32,403 nucleotides of DNA from Kamptonema formosum PCC 10802 (GCF_000332335.1 NZ_KB235948.1:4052899-4085301); one strand, 5' to 3'; numbered from the stretch's first letter, positions 1 through 8,505 are shown. Notes: generated from the sequence alone by a model not told the origin. Program-made: numbers and translations.

Positions 1-1300
1 AACCGCAAATTTGACATTAACCGGCATCTTCGCCCCACGGCTCAACCCGCTTGTAAGATTTTTTCTAATTTTTCACCGATGCCGGCGCTTTGCTAGTGGG
101 GGGTACTATCTTTTTCCACCCTGCCGTGGTAGACTCTTTCTTATAATGGGAATCCGTGCTGAAATTTTCGGGCCGCCCCCACTCCATTATTAACTTGTCA
201 TAACAGCAGAGTACCACGAGCCGGCACACCCCATCAACTCTCTTCCCCGTCAAACCGCAAATTTGACATTAACCGGCATCTTCGCCCCACGGCTCAACCC
301 GCTTGAAGATTTTTTCTAATTTTTTACCGATGCCGGCGCTTTGCGTAGTGGGGGGGTACTATCTTTTTCCACCCTGCCGTGGTAGACTCTTTCTTATAAT
401 GGGAATCCGTGCTGAAATTTTCGGGCCGCCCCCACTCCATTATTAACTTGTCATAACAGCAGAGTACCACGAGCCGGCACACCCCATCAACTCTCTTCCC
501 CGTCAAACCGCAAATTTGACATTAACCGGCATCTTCGCCCCACGGCTCAACCCGCTTGAAGATTTTTTCTAATTTTTTACCGATGCCGGCGCTTTGCTAG
601 TGGGGGGGTACTATCTTTTTCCACCCTGCCGTGGTAGACTCTTTCTTATAATGGGAATCCGTGCTGAAATTTTATAGCAGCCCCCACTCCAGTATGAACT
701 TGTGATAAGAGCAGACTACCACGAGCCGGCACACCCTGTCAACTCTTTCCCCCATGCCGGTCAACCTGTTACAAAACTTGACACTGACCGGCAGCAACTG
801 TCCCCTGCAATAGCTCCCGATCTCTTGAGAAATTCTTTACAATCTTTTTCTATGCCACCGCCGCAAAAGTGATGGGGGGTACTATCTTTTTCCACCCTGC
901 CGTGGTATACTCTTCTTATAATGGGAATCCGTGCAAAAATTTTATGGCGGCCCCCACTCCAGTATTAACTTGTGATAAGAGCAGACTACCACGAGCCGGT
1001 GCCCCTGTCAACTATCAACCCCCGTGCCGGTGAAACCGCAACCAAACTTGACATTGAGATTGACCGGCACCTCCTATCACGGCTGACTCCGCTTTAGCAT
1101 TTTTTCTGATTTGCCCATAGATGCCGGTGCCATAGTGGTAGGGGGTACTATCTTTTTCCACCAACCCGTGATAGACTCTTCTTATAATGGGAATCCGTGC
1201 CGAAATTTTATGGCGGCCCCCACTCCAGTATTAACTTGTGATAAGAGCAGACTACCACGAGCCGGTACGCCCCGTCAATCCCTTTCCCCCACCCCCTCAA
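1..1300. repeat. Tandem array of five ~250-270 bp units with conserved hairpin core
   Basis: Units begin near 1, 253, 506, about 762 and 1033. The array may continue left of the window. Units 1-3 are nearly identical; units 4 and 5 are diverged in their flanks. Every unit keeps the same central block: a GGGGGTACTATC stretch, a CGTGGTAGACTC-like arm, TTATAATGGGAATCC, a C-rich CCCCCACTCC, and an opposite arm ending in TACCACGAGCCGG. The two arms are imperfect reverse complements, giving hairpins at 125-220, 378-473, 630-725, 901-995 and 1167-1260. The array ends about 15 bases before the 3' end of pheA. No plausible coding reading survives in all units, so I read it as non-coding: a structured RNA array or a fold-back repeat. 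Function unknown. Confidence 0.85.
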
Positions 1301-1314
1301 AACGCAACAAAAAT

Positions 1315-2190
1315 TTACAAAATCAGACAGTCAGGATTGGCGGGATCTGAGTCAGCGTATGCCGTCGTGTAGCTGCCAAAGATTTTCAGGGTTTCGGTGT
1401 GGGGGGCTAATTCCTGGAGGGCGGATTGCACCGAGGCATCCCGAGCGTCAGCTTCGATGTCAATAAAGAAAACATAGTCGCCGAGGGAGCGCTTGGTGGG
1501 CCGAGATTCGATGCGGCTCATGTTAATATTCCGCTGAGCGAACACTTGCAAAGGCTTAACCAAAGCACCAGGAACGTTGGCGGGGACGCTAAAACCGAGT
1601 GATGTGTGAGTCCCACCGGAAGAAGGCTGCAAGCTCAGCACCCAGAAGCGGGTGAAATTGTCCGGGTAATCATTAATCGGATGAGCGAGCACCGGCAGCT
1701 TGTAGAGTTGGGCCGCCCGCAGCGAGGAGATCGCGCCGGCAGTTTTGTCCTCCTCCAGATGCAGCAGCGCCTCCGTCGTCGAATTTGCCGGAATCAGCTG
1801 CACCTGCGGGAGAAATTTTTCCAGCCACCCCTGACACTGCGCCAGCGCTTGCGGGTGCGAATAAACCGTTTGAATCTCCTGCAGCGCGCCAGCTACAGAC
1901 AGCAAAGCGTGGGAGATCGGCAGCACAACAGCCCGCTGAATTTGCAGCCGGTCGAGCTGCCACAGCGTGTCCAGCGTCACCGGCACACTGCCTTCAATAG
2001 AATTTTCCACCGGCACCACCGCCAAGAGCACCTCACCATCCGCCACAGCTCGCAGCGTCTGCCCAATACTCACATAAGGACATAACAAGCATTCCTGCCC
2101 AGTTTCCCGAGTCAGCAGCTTGACATAAGCGAGGGCAGCGGCCTCCGCGTTAGTGCCGGTGGGGCCCAAATGGGCGACAGATAGGGTCAT
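1315..2190 (-). CDS. pheA: Prephenate dehydratase
   Basis: Converts prephenate to phenylpyruvate by decarboxylation and dehydration, the committed step to phenylalanine, in the cytosol. The 291-residue protein has the two-part family architecture. An N-terminal catalytic dehydratase domain (about residues 4-185) opens with HLGPTGTNAE, contains the conserved VENSIEGSV block (residues 61-69) and carries the Thr-Arg-Phe catalytic motif at 180-182. A C-terminal ACT regulatory domain (about 195-275) has ESRP at 228-231, the signature for phenylalanine-binding feedback control. It is a monofunctional enzyme without a chorismate mutase domain, usual in cyanobacteria. It starts at an ATG and ends 15 bases from the tandem array. 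Its neighbour DUF1997 is divergent, so the 219-base gap at 2191-2409 should hold both promoters; I saw no clear consensus boxes there. Confidence 0.96.
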   Translation of the reverse strand: MTLSVAHLGPTGTNAEAAALAYVKLLTRETGQECLLCPYVSIGQTLRAVADGEVLLAVVPVENSIEGSVPVTLDTLWQLDRLQIQRAVVLPISHALLSVAGALQEIQTVYSHPQALAQCQGWLEKFLPQVQLIPANSTTEALLHLEEDKTAGAISSLRAAQLYKLPVLAHPINDYPDNFTRFWVLSLQPSSGGTHTSLGFSVPANVPGALVKPLQVFAQRNINMSRIESRPTKRSLGDYVFFIDIEADARDASVQSALQELAPHTETLKIFGSYTTAYADSDPANPDCLIL

Positions 2191-2409
2191 GGCGTTCCGT
2201 CCAGTAAAGTCTGCGTCTCAACTATTTTTATTACTTTTATCAGATATCAAGTAACATACGGAAAGCCTACAATAGGCTCGAAGTACCTGCAGAGTAAGAT
2301 TCTAGCCTTTTAGCAGCCACTGCCGGCCTGAAGAGCTTGAAGCATCCCTTCACCTGCCGCAATATACTTTAACATAAGTAAATAATCTTTAACATTTAAG
2401 CCGCCCAGC

Positions 2410-2991
2410 ATGGACACCCGGTTTGTTGCCTCACAATCCGTTGAAATTGCCGTCCCCGAGCAACCTGTGCCCATTCAGCACTATCTGCGCCAGCCCAAGC
2501 GCCTGGTGTACGCTCTCGTTGACCCCAGTCGGATGGAGCAGCTGAGGGCTGATGTGTTTCGCCTGAAAATGCGCCCGCTGAGCTTTATGATGCTGAGCAT
2601 TCAACCCACAGTAGACATGAAAGTGTGGGCAGAAGCGGACGGGACAATTAACTTAAAGTCAGTCAGATGTGAGATTCGGGGTGTCGAGTACATCAACCAG
2701 CGCTTTGCGCTCAAGCTGATCGGGAAGCTGTATCCCCAGCAGATTGCCGGCCTTACCTATCTCAAAGGCAAAGCCGATTTAGAGGTGAGGGTAGAACTGC
2801 CGCCCCCCTTCTGGCTGACGCCGCAACCGATTATGGAAGCCACCGGCAACACCCTGCTCAAGAGCGTGCTGCTCACGGTTAAGCAGAGATTGATGCACCA
2901 TCTGCTGCAAGACTACTGCCGGTGGGCGTCCGAAGAAAGGGAGGCCCAATCCAGCCAGCCGGTACTCTCCCCGAAGGGACAAATCGTGTGA
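2410..2991 (+). CDS. DUF1997 family protein
   Basis: A 193-residue soluble protein of the DUF1997 family, found in cyanobacteria and plant plastids and of unknown biochemical function. The fold is thought to be SRPBCC-like, which is an inference from the family. Recognisable stretches are the HYLRQPKRLVYALVDPSRM opening (about residues 24-42), the FRLKMRPLSFMMLSIQPTVDM strand region (about 51-71) and the FWLTPQP segment near residue 134. There is no signal peptide or membrane helix. It lies between divergent pheA and convergent rnhB, an order I recall from other cyanobacteria. The ATG start follows an AT-rich leader without a strong ribosome binding site. A hairpin at 3037-3065 follows the gene. 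Confidence 0.85.
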   Translation: MDTRFVASQSVEIAVPEQPVPIQHYLRQPKRLVYALVDPSRMEQLRADVFRLKMRPLSFMMLSIQPTVDMKVWAEADGTINLKSVRCEIRGVEYINQRFALKLIGKLYPQQIAGLTYLKGKADLEVRVELPPPFWLTPQPIMEATGNTLLKSVLLTVKQRLMHHLLQDYCRWASEEREAQSSQPVLSPKGQIV

Positions 2992-3036
2992 CAAGCTGTT
3001 GTTGCGCATTTAATTTTCGCTCTTAATATAAAATAT

Positions 3037-3065
3037 CGCGCTCCCAGGTTAACCCTGGAAGCGCG
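3037..3065. terminator. Hairpin between convergent DUF1997 and rnhB genes
   Basis: An inverted repeat, CGCGCT-c-CCAGG / CCTGG-a-AGCGCG around a short TTAAC loop. It sits 46 bases after the DUF1997 stop codon and between two converging genes, so it could stop transcription from both sides. There is no T-run directly after it on either strand, so classic rho-independent termination is uncertain. Downstream, 3168-3205 is a short degenerate tract of ATGCCCC-type repeats. Confidence 0.5.
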
Positions 3066-3208
3066 TCTCCGGAGTATCTGCCTCCTTTATACATAAGCAG
3101 ATTAAAATATCCAAACCTTGTCAAGTTCGCTCAATCGCCATCCTATCTCTGCCTGAGTCAGCCCAACGCCCAATGCCCCATGCCCCATACCCCATACCCA
3201 ACCTGATA

Positions 3209-3853
3209 TTATTGGCCGCTCTCGCGACACGGACTGAAAGACAGCCGGTGCTGGGGTGAGCGCCCGTACTTTTGCAGCGCTAGCCGGTGCTTTTGCGTAG
3301 CATATCCTTTGTTATTTGTCAAGTCATATTCAGGATATTTCGCAGCTAGCCGAACAATCAGATCGTCGCGCCACACCTTAGCAACAATACTAGCGGAAGC
3401 AATCGCAACCGACAGGCTGTCCCCCCGCACCACTGTCTCTTGCGGCACCGGCAAGTCAGGAATCCGCTGGTTGCCGTCAATTAAACACAGTTCCGGCTGA
3501 ACACTTAGCTTCAGCACCGCCCGTTTCATCGCCAGCAGCGACGCCTGCAAAATATTGAGCCGGTCAATCTCGCGCACAGACGCCACACCGATTTGGCAGT
3601 CGAGCGCCACCTCCCGAATCAGCCCGGCCAGCCGGCGGCGCTGAGTGCCGGTCAGCTGCTTGCTGTCCCTCACCCCAGCAGCCGCCAGCTCAGCCTCAGC
3701 AACCGGCGGCAGGATAACAGCAGCAGCCACCACCGGCCCAAACAAGCAGCCCCGCCCCACCTCATCCACACCGGCAACCAACCCCTGCCGGTCGGGCGGT
3801 GCCGGAGGAACCCAGAGACTGAGCTGTTTAGGGAATTGAGGCGGCAAATTCAT
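3209..3853 (-). CDS. rnhB: Ribonuclease HII
   Basis: Cleaves RNA in RNA-DNA hybrids and removes misincorporated ribonucleotides from DNA. The 214-residue length is normal for the family. The active-site acids are visible: Asp30-Glu31 in GVDEVGRG, Asp126 in CLIDGN and Asp163 in SIVAKVWRDD. DSKQLTGTQRR (about 63-73) and the YDLTNNKGYAT block (about 176-186) are also family hallmarks. It starts at an ATG. It lies downstream of rne on the same strand, as in Synechocystis where rne and rnhB are adjacent. Here 484 bases of repeat-rich DNA separate them, so co-transcription is doubtful. Confidence 0.96.
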   Translation of the reverse strand: MNLPPQFPKQLSLWVPPAPPDRQGLVAGVDEVGRGCLFGPVVAAAVILPPVAEAELAAAGVRDSKQLTGTQRRRLAGLIREVALDCQIGVASVREIDRLNILQASLLAMKRAVLKLSVQPELCLIDGNQRIPDLPVPQETVVRGDSLSVAIASASIVAKVWRDDLIVRLAAKYPEYDLTNNKGYATQKHRLALQKYGRSPQHRLSFSPCRESGQ

Positions 3854-3943
3854 ACAGAGATTTTAGACCGATTTTGGATTTTACATTTTGGATTTTAGAT
3901 TTCCCCGCGACCTCAAGGCATTTTCGTCGGGTAAAAAAAATCC

Positions 3944-4106
3944 TATAGCAGTATGCACTTAGGTTAAAACATTAGACCTTCAGGGGGGGGCGGGACGCCT
4001 GCCCTACGTCTATATCCCAGTAGTAATATGGGTTAGGACAATAGGAGCCGGAGTGCGGGGGTGCAAAAGAGGCCGAAATGTACGAACCTAAGTGGCTGCT
4101 GCTATA
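3944..4106. mobile_element. MITE-like inverted-repeat element, copy A
   Basis: The left end reads TATAGCAGTATGCACTTAGG and the right end is its imperfect reverse complement, CCTAAGTGGCTGCTGCTATA. The 163 bp interior is GC-rich and has no reading frame of note. Three related copies lie at 14885-15139, 16892-17006 and 31437-31602. Copies A and C also share about 70 bases to the left of the inverted repeat (GGATTTCCCC, then TTTCGTCG, then GGTTAAAA or GGTAAAAA). No transposase is encoded, so this would be a non-autonomous element. Confidence 0.65.
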
Positions 4107-4268
4107 TATATAGCCTATCTAAATAATTAGGAAAATTCTCTCTCTTTCCTTTCCTTGACGCTCTTGGCGTCTTGGCGGTTTCTTCAAACAAAAATTTTCA
4201 CTTTTCAATTCTAACCGCTTTATCTCAACTTGATATTAAAATGCCCCGGCAGAAGTACAAGCATAAAA

Positions 4269-4308
4269 GCAGATAGCGCAGATATGAGTAATCTCTGCGC
4301 CCATCTGC
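4269..4308 (-). terminator. Probable rne terminator hairpin
   Basis: A two-segment stem, GCAGAT / ATCTGC outside and GCGCAGA / TCTGCGC inside, with a single A bulge opposite CC. Read on the minus strand it lies 29 bases after the rne stop codon and is followed by CTTTTATG, a short U-rich tail. That fits an intrinsic terminator for rne. Similar hairpins occur as dispersed repeats in cyanobacteria, so it may be a repeat used as a terminator. Confidence 0.55.
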
Positions 4309-4337
4309 TCAGGCTGCAGTTTTTAATTGTAAATTAA

Positions 4338-6437
4338 CTACGAATCCGCAGCAGAAGACCGGCGGCGGCGGCGGCGAGTCACACCCGCACTGGACTCCGA
4401 GTCACTCAGTTCTGAGGCGGGCTCAGCAGCGGTGGCAGGCGAGGGAGACTCGTCAGCGGCGGCGGGTTCAGCCGGCTCGGGTTCAGGCAGCTCCAGCAGA
4501 GCCCGCTCGGAGCGGTCGATTTCCGGTTGCTCGTAGCGAGAGGAGAGGGATGCGCTTCGGGAGCCCGCAGCGGTGCGGCGTTCCTGTGCCGGCTCTACAG
4601 CCAGAGGCTCGATCCCCACATCTGGATTCGGAGACTGACCGGGCGTCACCACCGAAATAACCGCAGATTTGGGATTTTTCACCTCGCGATTCACCAGCAC
4701 CAGCGGAGAAATCCCCATCAGTGCGTAGACTTCCTGCTCTTCAGGGGTCATTTCCACCGTAACCACCTCTGGGGGTTCTGGGGCAGCCAGAGCCGTCTCG
4801 CGAGTGAAGGCACGAGTCCTTTCAACTCTTTCCGCCCGCAGGGGTGCCGGCATCGCATCGGGCACAGCGGGTTCAGTTTCGGGGATCGCTTCCGGTTTAG
4901 GCGTCTTCACCGGCGCGGCGGGAGTGATGCGAGCCGCCGGTAGAGGCGAGACGCCCGCACCTTCCTCCTCAGCAGCGGCGGGGGTTTCAGTCAAGTCAAT
5001 GCGCCGCCGCCGCCGCCGGCGGCTGTCTGCCCCGCCGCGCTCCTGATAGCTGGGATGGTTGAGCAGGTCCAGTTGAGTCAGCGGGCTCGATTCGTCCATA
5101 TCCAGCCCATCACTCACCACTTCCGCCAGCTCTGGCATGCGGGGCTCCCTGAGGGCAACAGGTACCAGGCGCTCCACCGGCTCTCCGGGCTGAGTGTCCG
5201 CTTCCCCGGGGAGGTGCACCAGGTGCCCTAGCCCCCCACAGGTAGGGCAGCCCCGACCGAAAAGTTCGTAAATATTTTGACCTTGGCGCTTGCGGGTCAG
5301 CTCCACCAAACCAAGCTCGGACAGCTGGGCGATCTGAGGTCGAGCTTTGTCCGATTTCAGCGCTTTGTTAAAGTGTTCGAGCACCTGTAGCTGGTCTCGC
5401 CGCGAGTCCATATCGATAAAGTCAACAATGATCACCCCGGCAATATTGCGCAGGCGAAGCTGGCGGGCGATTTCAGTAGCCGCCTCGCAGTTCGTCCACA
5501 GGACCGTTTCCCTCGCCGTGCTAGAGCGGGTGAAAGAGCCCGAGTTGACATCTATCACCGTCAGCGCTTCCGTCGGCTCAATAATGATATAGCCGCCGGA
5601 GGGCAGGTCAACTCTCGGTTTGAGGGCTTCGCGAATCGCCGCGTTGACGCGGAAGTATTCCAAAATCGAGGTGCGCTCGCGGTGGTGGTCTATCAGCACC
5701 CCTTGCGGTGCCTTCCCCCCACTCCAGGAGAGCAAGTGCTGCTTCACCCGCTTGATGCCAGTGGGGGAGTCCACCACAATCCGGTTCACGTCCGTACTGT
5801 ACATGTCCCGCAGGACGCGCTGAATAAAATCGTCGTCCCGATTCAGCAGCGCCGGCGGTCGCGTCGAGTTACCTTCCTGCTGGATACTCTCCCACTGCCG
5901 CTGCAAGAACTCCAAATCTTCCAGAATCGCTTCTTCCGCCATCCCTTCCGCCTCAGTGCGCACCAGCAGCCCCATGCCGGCGGGCTTGATCAGGATAGCC
6001 AGAGCTCTCAGGCGGTTGCGCTCGCTTTCGCTGCGGATGCGGCGCGACAGGTTGACGCCCCGCCCAAAGGGCATCAGCACCAAATAGCGACCGGGGAGGG
6101 TGATGTTGCCGGTCAGCCGCGGCCCTTTGCTTCCTGTGGGCTCCTTCATCACTTGCACCAGGACTTTCTGCTGCGGCACCAGCAGTTCCGTAATCGAGCC
6201 GGCGGAGCGCTTCAGCCGCAGCGGGCCCAGGTCAGTGACGTGAATAAACCCATTGCGTTCGCTGTCGCCGATATTGACGAAAGCAGCATCTATTCCCGGC
6301 AATACGTTCTCAACAATCCCCAGATATATGTCACCTACCTGGTGCTGCCCCGTGGCGACCACGAGTTCTTGAATTTGATCTTCTGAAAAAACGGCAGCGA
6401 TCCGGTGCTGCTCTGCGATAATAATTTGCTTTGGCAT
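4338..6437 (-). CDS. rne: Ribonuclease E/G family endoribonuclease (cyanobacterial RNase E)
   Basis: The central single-strand-specific endoribonuclease for mRNA decay and RNA maturation. The 699 residues read: S1 RNA-binding region (about 35-105); catalytic DNase I-like core with Asp296 in VIDVNSG and Asp339 in IIVDFIDMD, 43 residues apart as in E. coli (303/346); zinc-link CPTC at 397-400; then a low-complexity Pro/Glu/Ala-rich tail. The tail keeps a VYALMGISPLVL island (about 570-581) and ends in RRRRRRSSA (688-696), the cyanobacterial nonapeptide reported to recruit polynucleotide phosphorylase. A second arginine run lies at 473-479. The start ATG has GAGGG about 8 bases upstream. A long structured leader lies upstream, and rne genes are commonly autoregulated through their 5' UTR. 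Confidence 0.96.
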   Translation of the reverse strand: MPKQIIIAEQHRIAAVFSEDQIQELVVATGQHQVGDIYLGIVENVLPGIDAAFVNIGDSERNGFIHVTDLGPLRLKRSAGSITELLVPQQKVLVQVMKEPTGSKGPRLTGNITLPGRYLVLMPFGRGVNLSRRIRSESERNRLRALAILIKPAGMGLLVRTEAEGMAEEAILEDLEFLQRQWESIQQEGNSTRPPALLNRDDDFIQRVLRDMYSTDVNRIVVDSPTGIKRVKQHLLSWSGGKAPQGVLIDHHRERTSILEYFRVNAAIREALKPRVDLPSGGYIIIEPTEALTVIDVNSGSFTRSSTARETVLWTNCEAATEIARQLRLRNIAGVIIVDFIDMDSRRDQLQVLEHFNKALKSDKARPQIAQLSELGLVELTRKRQGQNIYELFGRGCPTCGGLGHLVHLPGEADTQPGEPVERLVPVALREPRMPELAEVVSDGLDMDESSPLTQLDLLNHPSYQERGGADSRRRRRRRIDLTETPAAAEEEGAGVSPLPAARITPAAPVKTPKPEAIPETEPAVPDAMPAPLRAERVERTRAFTRETALAAPEPPEVVTVEMTPEEQEVYALMGISPLVLVNREVKNPKSAVISVVTPGQSPNPDVGIEPLAVEPAQERRTAAGSRSASLSSRYEQPEIDRSERALLELPEPEPAEPAAADESPSPATAAEPASELSDSESSAGVTRRRRRRSSAADS

Positions 6438-6591
6438 TCAATTCCCTCAAAACTTAGCTCTGCTAGAGGCTGCCGCGCTGCGGAAAGCCCCTGACTCTAG
6501 CTGAAATAGTAAGCTCGTGCTCGAACCCAGACTCCCACACATTCGATCGGGAGCGCCAACACCTCTAAGGACCCTAAAATGGCTTAATACA

Positions 6592-6686
6592 GTGACAGAG
6601 GACTGAGTTAACAATCCGCAGTACGCGGAGTGACTGCTGACCTATAGTTCGCGCCACCTCTGGTGACTGATGGTCCCCTCTGTCAC
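6592..6686 (-). promoter_or_regulatory. Structured 5' leader element of rne
   Basis: A 10-bp closing stem, GTGACAGAGG (6592-6601) with CCTCTGTCAC (6677-6686), is perfect and extends by two more pairs past a CC bulge. Inside are two small hairpins: CCGC-AGTAC-GCGG (6616-6628) and CACC-TCT-GGTG (6655-6665). The element is about 155 bases upstream of the rne start codon in the leader orientation. A long folded leader is the known autoregulatory target of RNase E in E. coli; that this element plays that role here is inference. No promoter was identified, so the element could also be an independent small RNA. Confidence 0.5.
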
Positions 6687-6949
6687 GGGCCAACAAATGT
6701 GCGGAAAGTCTTGAAGTAATTCGGCTGCCAGTTGTTTCCAGCATCCAATGCAAGGCTAGCCACGATAGCCGGCACTCCCGGCAACTCTAGCCTGCAACTG
6801 CTGCAGCGTGAACGGACGGCAGGTTGTGAATTTCGCTCCAGGCAGCGAACTGTAGAGCAAAACTCTTTCAAGGGTGGGAATTTCCGAGCCGCTCTACAAA
6901 ACTCTGGACAGCGCCGGACACTGCTGCCCTTTCGTTGCGGCTTGCTTCC

Positions 6950-7463
6950 CGCAACACCCTCGTCCCATCAACCGCAGCTGATGGTAGGTTTTCGCTCTTG
7001 CGTCTGCGTGACTGGCACCGCCCCTACCCAGCGGCTGGACAACACTCCAGATTTACAGATGCGTTACAATCCCTCTCCTCCTCACTCCCACACCCGACGC
7101 ATTTAAAGGTGCGAACGTGAGAGCGGCTTTTTGTCGGTGCTGGCAGTGACTGCAGTCGGGAAAAAACGGTCAGCTATGACTGATTCTGAGCCATACCCTT
7201 CCGATTTCTACAGTAATTGCCGGTTGAATTCGTAGAATTCGCGCTTCGGCTATTGCACTAGCCAACCGCTGATTCTTGAGCGTGCCACTTACATTCAAAT
7301 GGTCAGTGGCTGTTGGGCGCTTAACCTTATTTTCAAGTGCCTCGTTACCCATTGGCAGCCCCCCATTCCAAGACCTGCAAGCTGCACCGGCGTATTTGGC
7401 CAGCAGCGGAGCTTGCTTATTTTTGACGTTCGGTCGGGTTTTTATGGCCCTGTACTCTGGCAT
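6950..7463 (-). pseudogene. Decayed TnpB (IS200/IS605-type) gene, C-terminal part
   Basis: Minus-strand reading, in order across several frames, recovers consecutive TnpB landmarks. DHLNVSGTLKNQRLASAIAEA (about 7250-7310) is the block after the RuvC strand. VIADRFFP (about 7160-7190) precedes the zinc ribbon. CSHC then KCVGCGSEEERDCNASVNLE (7045-7113) is the zinc-ribbon end with the RuvC RDCNASVNL motif. Frameshifts and stops separate the blocks, and the N-terminal half is absent or unrecognisable. TnpB is an RNA-guided nuclease of IS200/IS605 and IS607 elements. This copy cannot make a working protein. No tnpA and no clear element ends are visible. The left boundary is approximate. Confidence 0.65.
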
Positions 7464-7780
7464 GACTGCGAACCGTTAAATGATGTCCGGGTTTCACCGG
7501 TTATTGTTGGATGAAATTTCTCCCCTCTCTCCTTAGATTATACGCTCTCTTCTTGACAATTTTGGTTCAATCAGGAAACCGTTCCTGCCCAGTTCCTCAA
7601 TCCTTTTCGGGATGAAGGCCAAAACAGCCATGCAAATTTTCTTGTTCGTTAGGGATAAAGCCTAACCAGCTGTAACTGCCAACATCCCTATCTTCTGCTC
7701 GCGGGCGCTGAGAACTGCTTTTTTCTCACCCCGGGGAGCTTGCTACTGTATCTAAAATGACCTGATACATTTACGCGACA

Positions 7781-8066
7781 TTATTCGAGGTATTCCCGGA
7801 CAGTGCAACGATAGCACGCTTCACCAGTAAAAGTGATAGAGGCGATATCCCGCAAAGCTTTCAGGAACATCCCAAAAGCACTGTTCCAGTCCCGCTAAGC
7901 GTAAATCCGCAGCTGCGGACAGTGGAAAACTTTAGAGCCACCCAAGCGGGTGTGGACATTTGCCGGCTGCTGCATGCAGGTCTTGCTAGTGAATTTTTCG
8001 GTGACATCCACAGGGCGTGGTTCCCGTCAATTCAGCCTGATGCTTTAAAGTCATTTTGAACTTTTG
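7781..8066 (-). pseudogene. Second decayed TnpB fragment, zinc-ribbon end
   Basis: Minus-strand reading gives KFKMTLKHQAELTG (about 8024-8066), then after a frame change VTEKFTSKTC, then GGSKVFHCPQ followed by a stop, then RDWNSAFGMFLKALRDIAS. This is the order of a TnpB C-terminus (T.K.QAEL.G, TSKTC, zinc ribbon, R-D-x-N). Only one full Cys pair remains, so the zinc ribbon is destroyed. The motif style (GGSKVFHCP, DWN.A) differs from the fragment at 6950-7463, so it is a separate fossil and not a duplicate. Confidence 0.6.
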
Positions 8067-8505
8067 AACTGGTAGTGCGCCTACCGAGCATCGCTCTCGC
8101 CGTTTTAGACCTGATTTTTCGCACCCCAGGCAACCGTGTCGGAAGTCAAGGGAGGTTGGCAGAAAAATCAAGCGGTAATTGAAGTCGCGATTTCCCTGTT
8201 CGGAGCTGACCGGGGCCTTTTTCAATTTCTCAGCTCCGTCTGTATTGTATCACGTTTTGTAGGATTGCGCAAGAAATCCAGGATTAAATTTTACCTCCCT
8301 CTTCAAGTTTCTCACCGCTCCCCCTACAGGCTGTGTGCCTTCCCGCTTTCTTGCCGCTGCGCGTGAGGCACTAGAGAGCTGCCGGCGCTCTCGTTACGAT
8401 TCCGCAGAGCGCGGGGGTGAGAGACGCCTTTTCCTGTTTTTTGGCTGCCGGTCGCACTGCGGGGGTTGCCTAGCCCGTGAGGTTTATTTTAGCAATTATT
8501 AGCCC

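Larger units (their letters stand above)
3854..4337. other. Repeat-rich spacer between rne and rnhB
   Basis: No gene seen. From left to right it holds a degenerate GATTTTGGATTT repeat (about 3869-3901), an inverted-repeat element (3944-4106, listed separately), a copy of the common cyanobacterial CTTGGCGTCTTGGCGG repeat near 4155-4185, and the probable rne terminator (4269-4308). A matching GCCAAGACGCC-type repeat occurs at 25010-25068. Confidence 0.7.

Noticed and set aside
125-150. TATAAT in each array unit as a promoter -10 box
   Set aside because: No -35-like hexamer lies 16-18 bases upstream in any unit, and the TATAAT lies in the hairpin arm; not called as a promoter.
65-506. Two identical-looking ~60-residue minus-strand open frames in the tandem array (65-253 and 324-506)
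   Set aside because: They are the same repeat read twice. The frame is lost in the other units, and the conservation follows the hairpin arms, not codon positions.
5682-6386. 234-codon plus-strand open frame over rne, and 21898-22746 over the second radical SAM gene
   Set aside because: Antisense shadows with unnatural composition; the opposite strand has well-defined catalytic motifs.
6515-6545. GGTTCGAGC on the minus strand resembling a tRNA T-loop
   Set aside because: No T-stem, anticodon arm or acceptor pairing can be built around it. I found no tRNA or rRNA gene in the window.
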